Shown one piece after another: positions 12,601-20,718 of a stretch of DNA of 64,000 bases; position 1 is the stretch's first letter; every line of letters begins with the position of its first letter. The notes under the pieces were generated by a model. The model was given only the letters and a program-made list of their open reading frames with translations. It was not told the origin of the DNA and did not search any database. The translations under genes and the position numbers were made by a program. This DNA is from Helicoverpa zea (taxonomy: Eukaryota > Arthropoda > Insecta > Lepidoptera > Noctuidae): the NCBI RefSeq assembly GCF_022581195.2, contig NC_061460.1, positions 11,381,501 through 11,445,500 on the forward strand. The letters run 5' to 3'.

Positions 12601-15600
12601 GTTCCGAGTCGTCATTAAGTTGGACCAGAACTATATACCTACTTACACTCGAGATGTGTTTTGAGCTACAAAACTCACAATACAGTTCATATAACTAAGT
12701 AGGTATCTAAAGTAAAATAAGTACCTAATGATCTCTGTTGTTAAAGTCATAAAGTAGATAAGTATTAATTTATTAAAAAAAAATAGAATTACTAGATAAG
12801 TTCATAAATATAAAGTGTTTCTAAATCTTACAATAGTCAGATATAAACCAACACAACTCAAAATAATCCATCAGTTTGTTAGGTAGCTTAAAAAACCTAA
12901 TAAAAACCAACAGCATAACATGCCACGAAATAAAAATAATAATATTGGAACGCGCGCGGCGCGTGTGACTATTGAAAGCCCTGAGCCGCGTGGGGCTACC
13001 GGTAACCCAGCGAGCGGTAGGCATTTATCGCGCGCAAGTACGTCGAGTGACAGAGGCCTGGTAAAACCTAGAATCTTCATATGTATATGCTGAATTTTTC
13101 TCTTTAACACATGGATATGCATGTATGCTAACGCCCCATAATAACATTCACAACATACCTTTCTCGAAGATCTGCGTGAGCCTGCCAAGGCCGAGATGCG
13201 CCAATCGCAATTGTTCCTGTTCGTTAACGAGCGCCGCTTGCATTTCCTCCGTAGACACGTCACTCTGCAAACATTTACAAGTCACTATAGCTTTCGCCAA
13301 ACTTTATGTCGTCGAACATTGCGCGAGACGCTGCGCGGAAACCGTCTTTATACAACACTAGCTTCCGCCCGCGGCTTCGCCCGCGTAGAGTTCGGTTATT
13401 TCGCGTTTCTAAGAGAACTCTTCAAAAGTCCGGGATAAAAACTATCCCATGATCTTTCTCAAGGTCAACTCTATCTCTGTACCAAATTTTATTAAAATCA
13501 GTTCAGTGGTTTAGACGTGAAAGCGTAACAGCAGGCCTCTGTCACTCGACGTACTTGCGCGCGATAAATGCCTACCGCTCGCTGGGTTACCGGTAGCCCC
13601 ACGCGGCACAGGGCTTTCGACAGCCGCTCGCGACGCGCGCGTTTTATGTTTATTATTTTTATTTGTGAACATGAGACCTCTGGCCAGTTATGTGCTGTGC
13701 TTGGTTGCAGATCAAGTAAAAGAAAAAATATAAAGCTTTCGTTTTTCCGTTTACCTAGAGATGTAGACAGGTCAGTTATTGTTTATTTTTTATTTGGTTT
13801 TTAAAATTATCTAATAAACTGAAGAACTATTTTGATTTGTGTAGGTGTATATGTGACTATTTTAGGAAAATATAAAGGTTTCCTATTATATATGTATAGG
13901 CATTTGGAAATATTTTATACCTGAATATACATAGGTTTCGATTTTTTTAAGTAAAAATACTTATCTTCTTTGTCATTTTAAAAATAAGCGACTTACTTTA
14001 GATACTTAAATTATAGAGATACTTATACCTTATACTTAGTTATACATGCAATGATTACCGAGTTTTGTAGCTAAAAACATTTCGAGTATAAGTAGGTATA
14101 GTTCTCGTCCAACTAAATGGTGGCTTGGAACATTGCATATATCGCTGCGCAGAAACCAATTTTGGGTAAGTAGGTATGTATCAGCGGTCAGCGGTGTTAT
14201 GCCAGGGGTAATAGGTAAGTATAGAATACTTGCGTGTTCTGTGCTCGAAAAGTAGTTGGGCACCTCCATTGATTCGGGAAGTCAGTTACAAATAAGCGTA
14301 ATTTTGTTCCCTATTTAATTGTAAGAGGCAACCCTACGCTCGCTGTCGGCACGGTCGCGGTCACTGAACTGTGCGCTATCGCATTGAAATAACAATCGAG
14401 CGCTGGAGTTTTTAAGGTTCATTTTATAACGCAGCTATGAATTTGTAGGTAGTTTGGAAACTTGTAGGTGCTTATAACAGTAGGTATGGACTTTTTTGTA
14501 TCGAGTGATTTATCTGTTACGTAGTAACTATTATATAATCTGTGGTAACAGACAGACAGGCAGACAAACAGACAGCGTTAGGTACTTTCGCATTTATAAT
14601 ATTAGTAGGGATTTGAGAAGGCATTTAACTAAAGGTAAACAATCTTGATAGGTAAGAATTTTTGCACCAACAAAGAGTCCATTGATTAAATTACCTACTT
14701 ATTGTTATTAGGTATTGCATTCACATTGACTTTTAAGTTTTTAAATGACACATCATAAGATGGTATCAAGTACTATCAAGATAGTTTATATTGACTTAAG
14801 TGCCGAGTTGTGTTCTTCAAATGGATGGCGCAGATTTGAGTTGACTTTTAAGAAAACTGTAACATATTATTACCTTGATTCCTAGATATCGGCACAGCAG
14901 CTTTTATTCTATTAAAATGTTTCTATATGCACAATAGAGCTATTATACCATATTACAGGACACTAAGGTACATGTTATGTAATTTATATGACCGACGCAC
15001 ACTACAAGTGATAAGGACTGTGACAGGATGCAACTAATAGGGATATAACATATTACAATGTTTGTGCCCTTCCTAAGGTCATAATATGGTAAAAATGATG
15101 CGTCTTTAAAAACTTCTATTGAAGTTTGAAGTCCACGGTTTTTTATTTGTGAAAGGTACCACTTATTTTATAACTCTAATATAAGTAAGGCTAGGCGCTG
15201 ATTGCAACTTTTCGTCACCGTGACTTTTTGTCACTTAGTCAAGTGCAATGAAAACTATACTGAGTGCGCTCATTATGGTGACGTGATAAGACGGTGACAA
15301 ATAGTTGCAGCAGCAGGCAATGCCGGAGTGACGTGACTGTCACTCGCGTACACGTACGTACATTACAATGGGAGTCCGCTCACTGGTGACTTTTTGTCAC
15401 TCAGCCGGCATACAAAAATGAACGCGATTTGTCACCCAAGAACAGATTCAGTGAGCGCACCGTGGGTGACAGCAGGTGACAGTGACAAAAAGTCACGTTG
15501 ACGAAAAGTTGCAATCAGCGCCTAGCCTAACTAATACAAGAATAATAGCTAGTGTTTCAGTTTCTGCACATATTTTTATAAAATTCTTCCTGTCAGAGTC

Positions 15601-17996
15601 CCATTATCAGTATAGGTACAACCAAAATAGGAAACACTTTATCATACTAAGGCTAGGCGCTGATTGCAACTTTTCGTCACCGTGACTTTTTGTCACTTAG
15701 TCAAGTGCAATGAAAACTATACTGAGTGCGCTCATTATGGTGACGTGATAAGACGGTGACAAATAGTTGCAGCAGCAGGCAATGCCGGAGTGACGTGACT
15801 GTCACTCGCGTACACGTACGTACATTACAATGGGAGTCCGCTCACTGGTGACTTTTTGTCACTCAGCCGGCATACAAAAATGAACGCGATTTGTCACCCA
15901 AGAACAGATTCAGTGAGCGCACCGTGGGTGACAGCAGGTGACAGTGACAAAAAGTCACGTTGACGAAAAGTTGCAATCAGCGCCTAGCCTTACAGTACAA
16001 TCCTTAGTTGGTATGCTTGAAATGTTAAATTAAATTGTTGTTTTAAGGCTAGGCGCTGATTGCAACTTTTCGTCACCGTGACTTTTTGTCACTTAGTCAA
16101 GTGCAATGAAAACTATACTGAGTGCGCTCATTATGGTGACGTGATAAGACGGTGACAAATAGTTGCAGCAGCAGGCAATGCCGGAGTGACGTGACTGTCA
16201 CTCGCGTACACGTACGTACATTACAATGGGAGTCCGCTCACTGGTGACTTTTTGTCACTCAGCCGGCATACAAAAATGAACGCGATTTGTCACCCAAGAA
16301 CAGATTCAGTGAGCGCACCGTGGGTGACAGCAGGTGACAGTGACAAAAAGTCACGTTGACGAAAAGTTGCAATCAGCGCCTAGCCTAAATAATAAGGCCC
16401 GCCGCTGATTGTAACTTTTTGTCACCGTGACTTTTTGTCACCGTGACTTTTTGTCACTATCACCTGCTGTCACCCACGTTGCGCTCACTGAATCTGTTCT
16501 TGGGTGACAAATCGCGTTCATTTTTGTATGCCGGCTGAGTGACAAAAAGTCACCAGTGAGCGGACTCATACACCATTGTATTACTCCCATTGGGCGAGTG
16601 ACAGTCACGTCACTCCGGCATTGCCTGCTGCTGCAACTATTTGTCACCATATTGTCACGTCACCATAATAAGCGCACACAGTATAGTTTTCATTGCACTT
16701 GACTAAGTGACAAAAAGTCACGGTGACGAAAAGTTGCAATCAGCGGCTAGCCTAAGGCCCGCCGCTGATTGTAACTTTTTGTCACCGTGACTTTTTGTCA
16801 CTGTCACCTGCTGTCACCCACGATGCGCTCACTGAATCTGTTCTTGGGTGACAAATCGCGTTCATTTTCGTATGCCGGCTGAGTGACAAAAAGTCACCAG
16901 TGAGTGGACTCCCATTGTAATGTACAGGGCGAGTGACAGTCACGTCACTCCGGCATTGCCTGCTGCTGCAACTATTTGTCACCGTATCCACGTCACCATA
17001 ATGAGCGCACTCAGTATAGTTTTCATTGCACTTGACTAAGTGACAAAAAGTCACGGTGACGAAAAGTTGCAATCAGCGGCTAGCCTAAGCTTTTACAGGC
17101 ATGGGCAATAGTTCTTCTAAGAATCATGCAATTTCCAAGTATAACCAAAATAATTACCATTCTTAATGGGGAATTTCATTACGGAATTATTTCCACGGCA
17201 AAGAGGTTTGTCACACATTTTATAACAAAACAACTTGCCTATTTCAATAATAAATAAACAATTCTTACCGGCCCCTCTTCCTGTGTTCCCGCTAACACAA
17301 ACTCATCATGCTTCGGCTTCTCAAGTCGAACAGTACTTTCACACAGGAATATTCTCAGATCTGCATCATGAGCCAGGACTGGGTGCCTAGCAACCAGCGT
17401 TAGCCAGCGTTGGAGGGCCGCTCTCCGGCGTAAGAGGAACCGCGAACTGCCTCCACCGACCACCACGCGTTTGGGTGGGAGACGACATATTGCACTGGAA
17501 TTTTAAGTTTTTGTTTTATAATAAAGTCCTTTTATTTATTAAAACTTAGTTATATGCAGATAATAAGGTTGACCCTTGTGGTCAAGCCCCACAAATGAGA
17601 TTAATTATATCTTAGGAGTGCTGTAAATGTGATGGATAATTCACCACTACACTGTCCATGTTGCATACAAAATAGTTAAACATCTGTGTGTATCACATTT
17701 GACAGGGAAGTGGTTAACAAAACATAGGAAAATCTTTTATAAAAAAAAGCGATTTGAATTAAAAATTAATCAACATATTTGTACACTTACCGATAAGGGT
17801 ACTTAGCATACAGGACATCGTATAACTGTACAAAATCATTGTATCTTCTAGAAACAGTAGTGCCATGTCGTCGGGAGCTCACGTAATATTCACAGTGCTT
17901 CAGAATGAGACCCTTGCGTTCAGGGACTAACTCCACGCTGATGACGTCTGTGGCTTCCAAGTCCTCAAACGTTACTACTTCTGTGATACTCGACAT
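6688..17996 (-). CDS. Snx8: Sorting nexin 8 (PX plus BAR-like region), six exons
   Basis: Joined exons: 17791-17996, 17269-17494, 13159-13264, 8328-8460, 7236-7467, 6688-6828. All junctions have GT..AG and the phases agree, giving 347 residues. Exons 1-2 encode an N-terminal PX domain, including the HCEYYVSSRRHGTTVSRRYNDF start of the phosphoinositide-binding fold, YPYR, LPPKR and the ARHPVL helix. Exons 3-6 match the SNX8 helical (BAR) region in order. SNX8 binds endosomal PI3P and works in endosome-to-Golgi traffic. The product is shorter than human SNX8 (465 residues) and very alanine-rich in exons 4-6; an exon between 7236 and 6828 may be missed. The exon 4-5 junction (CA|GTACGT to AACAG|G) is the least sure. 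Intron 3 carries the nested transposons at 8.7-13.1 kb; intron 2 carries the MITE cluster. Confidence 0.8.
7630..7920. repeat. Common lepidopteran interspersed repeat
   Basis: It starts with CCGGCCAAGTGCGAGTCGGA and GGGTTCCGTACCA-like sequence and ends with AATAGGGTCCCGTTTTACCC and GGGAACCCTAAAA. It also has an internal GACAGACGGACGGAGGGACG run. I recognise this arrangement as an interspersed repeat frequent in moth and butterfly genomes. It lies in SNX8 intron 4, between exons 5 and 4. The 145-residue open frame over it (7615-8052) is chance. Confidence 0.6.
9079..11495 (+). CDS. MADF-BESS DNA-binding protein of the Harbinger element
   Basis: Two exons, 9079-9220 and 10696-11495, joined GATG|GTGAGT to TTTCAG|TGAAA in matching phase, give 313 residues. 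Exon 1 gives the first half of a MADF (Myb/SANT-like) domain, ending in TGLD; exon 2 completes it with VKSLKAKWKNLRDTYKKY and a WVWAEHM stretch. Near the C terminus FLGFADSVKKLSLNNQAI and the following hydrophobic helix fit a BESS protein-interaction motif. In Harbinger elements the Myb/MADF partner binds element DNA and carries the transposase into the nucleus; that role is inferred here. The frame is intact. Its intron contains the whole second exon of the opposite-strand transposase, and its own exon 2 lies inside the transposase intron. Confidence 0.82.
9241..9462. mobile_element. 222-bp MITE inside the Harbinger element
   Basis: Terminal inverted repeats AGTGCCCGGTAAACG and CGTTTACCTGGCCCT are flanked by TAA on both sides (9238-9240 and 9463-9465). 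GTTTGA/TCAAAC motifs recur through the interior. It inserted in the MADF-gene intron 20 bp after the donor. The TAA duplication suggests it is itself mobilised by PIF/Harbinger enzymes. Confidence 0.7.
9749..12062 (-). pseudogene. PIF/Harbinger (HARBI1-like) transposase, one-base frameshift
   Basis: Two exons, 11758-12062 (ATG at 12060-12062) and 9749-10609, join AAG|GTAAGT to TTTCAG|ATTT. Exon 1 gives the N-terminal region (YFRMSPETFDYL, ERLAICLR). Exon 2 continues with FLATGDTF and then the nuclease domain. DDE residues are all visible: GSIDGKHITI, FIGDGGF and VVECAFGILAQKF. Exon 2 is one base short: around 10555 the frame changes between a YRMG and a YSTVSSIV segment that belong together. 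The copy is therefore dead unless this is a sequencing error. The rest of the domain is undamaged, so the lesion looks recent. The intron holds exon 2 of the plus-strand MADF gene. Confidence 0.85.
13532..14544. mobile_element. THAP/P-like element, copy B (inverted relative to copy A)
   Basis: The 1,013-bp element begins CAGGCCTCTGTCACTCGACG and ends ATAATCTGTG, flanked by a 7-bp target duplication GTAACAG (13525-13531, 14545-14551). It aligns along its whole length, in reverse complement, with the two parts of copy A. It carries a THAP exon at 13646-13770 that copy A lacks. It interrupts a SINE in SNX8 intron 2, upstream of exon 3. Confidence 0.7.
13646..13770 (+). pseudogene. THAP-domain first exon fragment
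   Basis: The open frame reads LCAVLGCRSSKRKNIKLSFF followed by RLPRDVDR and then a donor-like GACAG|GTCAGT. Spacing of the Cys pair and the SFFRLP stretch are the start of a THAP zinc finger (C2CH), the DNA-binding domain of P-element transposases. The second Cys-His pair and any catalytic exons are absent from the window, so this is a remnant inside a non-autonomous copy. A short host THAP gene fragment is the alternative. Confidence 0.6.
15189..15527. mobile_element. MITE cluster, copy 1 (339 bp)
   Basis: The ends are inverted repeats GGCTAGGCGCTGATTGCAAC and GTTGCAATCAGCGCCTAGCC, flanked by TAA on both sides. The interior is a degenerate palindrome rich in GTCAC/GTGAC. The 3-bp TWA target duplication suggests PIF/Harbinger mobilisation. 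It lies in SNX8 intron 2. Confidence 0.85.
15651..15989. mobile_element. MITE cluster, copy 2 (339 bp)
   Basis: Same length and, by eye, the same sequence and orientation as copy 1. Flanks are TAA (15648-15650) and TTA (15990-15992). The unrelated flanking DNA shows a separate insertion rather than part of a tandem duplication. Confidence 0.85.
16047..16385. mobile_element. MITE cluster, copy 3 (339 bp)
   Basis: Third copy with the same length and apparently identical sequence, flanked by TAA on both sides (16044-16046, 16386-16388). Confidence 0.85.
16396..16752. mobile_element. MITE cluster, copy 4 (divergent, reverse orientation)
   Basis: A related but diverged member in the opposite orientation, with GGCCCGCCGCTGATTGTAAC at the left end and GGCTAGCC at the right. 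It abuts copy 5 with a single shared TAA (16753-16755). An extra GTCACCGTGACTTTTT repeat accounts for its greater length. Confidence 0.8.
16756..17085. mobile_element. MITE cluster, copy 5 (divergent, reverse orientation)
   Basis: Same subfamily and orientation as copy 4, beginning immediately after the shared TAA and ending GGCTAGCC before TAA at 17086-17088. About 180 bp separate it from SNX8 exon 2. Confidence 0.8.
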
Positions 17997-18635
17997 TATG
18001 ATAACAGGAATGAATGTCTCTTTTGTTAAGCATGAAAGAAAAGTAATTACTGATATAAAAGATATATTTTATTACTAGGAAAAATAATAGTATAATAGAA
18101 GTCCAAGAATAAAACAATATAGGTACTTAAAAGAATGCAGGATATGTCATACATTTGTTTTACTATTGTTATTTCATTCCATGCAAAGCAAAAATGTAAA
18201 GCCGACCCCAACATAGATTGCAAAAGGCTTGTGAGATGATGAGCTTTGGCTCAAACCTGCTGATATATCTAAAGAAACAAGTTCGACCTTGGGATTATTG
18301 CATCCAATCATTTATTATATTTAATTTTCTTAATTGAATCTGTGCACATAAATCATTTTCTTTTTAGTTTTAGTAATATACAAAAATTCTCATAGTCATG
18401 GAATGTCATAGTTATTTTAAAAGCCTGAATTTTATCTGCATAGGGGGCGTTTTTATGTACGAGGTAAGAGCATCCTAAATTAGAAGTGAGTATGCTTCTT
18501 AAATAGCCGATATTATTTTATACACTTCTAACTATTAATACGCTTTTAAGTACAAGTATAATAAACAATGTAATAAGTATATTTAAAATGTAATTAAATT
18601 TCCAGTTACCTTACTTAAGAACTTGCAACGTTTGT

Positions 18636-20044
18636 TTACTTCCAAACTAAGTTAGCGTTAAGTAATACATTCGCCAACTGCAAATCAGCTAGTGTATCCA
18701 CTTCCAAACTTTCTGTAGCACTAACTTCTAATATTGTACAACTGAAAGGATCGTTCAAATGTTAAAAACATGTTTATATCCGTATTTAACAACTTTAATA
18801 AAGTTTTAAAAATAGTGTTTTGGGTTACGTAGACTCTTCAGCTGTCAAACTAGCCAGCCAAGTAAAGTAACTGTCAAAAAGAGTGTCATGTCAAAAGCAA
18901 AACAGCTGGTATAGGCCAGGCCTAGTGTGGCTTTATCTGGCTCATAATTATAAAATCAGTACGTATTTCATTTTCAATGCTTTTTATCCTTAATTTTGGG
19001 ATTCAAAACAGGGCAATCGAAGTCCTGAAAAAAATTTTGTAATACAGCATCCGCCTATGCTTTTCCTAAGTATATGAATAAATGAATGAAGTAATAAAAT
19101 AAAGTGATTAGACAAAAAACTCAAATTTTTACATACTTGTTATTTTGAAATTTTCCCGTTATTAATAACGATCGTCTTGTTATGTAAAATGCTCCTGTTT
19201 CTAAAAAATCTCCTCCCCAATCCTGTCTACGAATTCGTTCACCAACTTTGAAATTCGCGGGATATAATTTTCCATTTAAAAGCTGCCAACGAAGTTTGAA
19301 ACTCCTAAATAAAACGGGAATTTGAATAAAATGTTTATTGAAATTCATTTGTTTTACAATATTGTTCTTCCCACTTACCTTGTAACTGAGAACACACAAT
19401 CGTAAGAAATCGGTTTAGCAATTTTTTGCACGGCTTCTCTCAGCTGTGTTGGTCGAATAAACGGTGAAGTAGCTTGCATTAACACAAGAATATTTACATC
19501 GGGTCTGGATTCCAAAAACTCAAGAACAGCCCAGATCGATGGTGCCCAATCAGAAGCCGTCACATAACTTCGATGAAATACCGTAACATTATCTGCAACA
19601 CCATAACTTTGAGAAGATGTAAGTAGACTGTAATAATTTATTTTCTTTAATAGGAAACTCGTAACCAGACCTTTAATACTTTCTAGGGCTATGATTGGAT
19701 GATCCGTAGATACGATAATATCATGAAATCCAGCTGCTTTTGCGGTATTTATTGCTCGCCTCAACAAACTGGCGCTACCTACTTTTTGTAAGTTTTTAAG
19801 GTGCAGGCCCTTCGAGCCACCTCGTGCAAGTATCAGAACCGCTATTTCAGTGATACTGTAATGTAAACTAAAAACATAACAAGCAAACAATATACTATTT
19901 ATTTATTTAATAATATAGCAAATGAAATAATTAGTGAAAGAAGAAAAAATGGATACCTACACTGCATGGAAGAGGACATGAATAAAATGTATTAAAGAAG
20001 CTACGTACTCACATGGTTAATATTACAAGGACTTTAAACCACAT
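18636..20044 (-). CDS. CMAS: CMP-N-acetylneuraminate (sialic acid) synthetase, four exons
   Basis: Exons 20013-20044, 19379-19855, 19137-19304 and 18636-18741 join in phase with GT..AG sites to give 260 residues. The enzyme activates sialic acid with CTP, making CMP-sialic acid for sialyltransferases. Exon 2 holds the nucleotide-binding start (VLILARGGSKG, residues about 17-27, then LHLKN) and QATSPFIRP. Exon 3 has LRWQLLNGKLYPANF, RRQDWGG and GAFYITRR. Exon 4 has the EVSATESLEVDTLADLQLA terminal motif. The first exon adds a short hydrophobic leader (MWFKVLVILTI), so the protein may be a secretory-pathway/Golgi form as in Drosophila rather than nuclear as in vertebrates. It is divergent from RecQ1, with 674 bp between start codons, so the two may share a promoter region. 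Confidence 0.9.
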
Positions 20045-20718
20045 TGTTTGGTCATTTATTTAATTACCAGAATACACAGAATACTTTGCTTACTTATTAT
20101 AAATCAACAAAGAAATAGTGAAGTATTCGGTAACACTTTGTAGGTGCACTCCGGTTCAATTCGTTGATTAAATTAAAGGAAGGAAGTCTTCAATAAGTCA
20201 ATAACAAGACTTGATCTAAAGTAAATAGGTCGAGATTGTTGCCGAACAAACCAAAACTATTCTAGTAGATGATAAGGTTTATGCTTATTTTTATAAATAT
20301 CATCGGCTTATATAACATAGAATTTCAACTGTGTAATCTACATTCCACAGTATTAATGAGCTTGTATACTTGCCTTTACAATCAAGATGGAATGATTTAT
20401 TATCAGTTCCTTGAAATTTAGGCAGAGACTACTGGGACTAGGATAATACAACAAAAATTCTGAAACTGGGCCTGAATAAAAATCGTGAAAAGAAATCCGT
20501 GGTATAATAGTTACGAATAAAATAGTTTGAATTTCACTGAGAAACAAAGAAAAGTCGAATGAGGTTTTGAAGCTGATAGAAATGCTGACAGTGACACTAT
20601 TTTGGCAGGTGCCAAAATATGTAAACATAGAAGCCGCGCGACTTCGCAAGCCTCTTTTTACAATTATTTAAGAATAATATTATTAATTGGATTGGATAAC
20701 ATTACTAAGGTAATAACG
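20045..20718. promoter_or_regulatory. Divergent intergenic region between CMAS and RecQ1
   Basis: 674 bp between the start codons of two head-to-head genes. It must contain both 5' UTRs and probably both promoters. No unambiguous core element was identified by eye. Confidence 0.45.

Larger units (their letters stand above)
8687..13060. mobile_element. THAP/P-like element, copy A (split by a Harbinger insertion)
   Basis: Two pieces (8687-8819 and 12190-13060, about 1.0 kb together) are the reverse complement of copy B at 13532-14544. The composite is bounded by a 7-bp target duplication GTAAAAC at 8680-8686 and 13061-13067. The element begins CACAGATTATATAATAG and ends GAGGCCTG. It lies in SNX8 intron 3, ending about 100 bp from exon 3. 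The THAP-coding segment present in copy B is missing here. Family assignment to P-like elements rests on that THAP exon and is tentative. Confidence 0.65.
13351..14611 (+). repeat. Lepidopteran SINE split by THAP-element copy B
   Basis: The left part (about 13351-13531) has a CTAGCTTCCGCCCGCGGCTTC start and TGTACCAAATTTTATTAAAA, and runs to GTGAAAGCGTAACAG. The right part (14552-14611) continues with ACAGACAGGCAGACAAACAG and ends TTTCGCATTTATAATATTAG. Rejoined across copy B this is the familiar moth SINE consensus order. The same family tail recurs at about 44255-44392 and 60520-60657. Confidence 0.7.

Noticed and set aside
15476..17072. Small minus-strand open frames in the MITE cluster
   Set aside because: They repeat in each MITE copy and consist of palindromic GTCAC-rich sequence.
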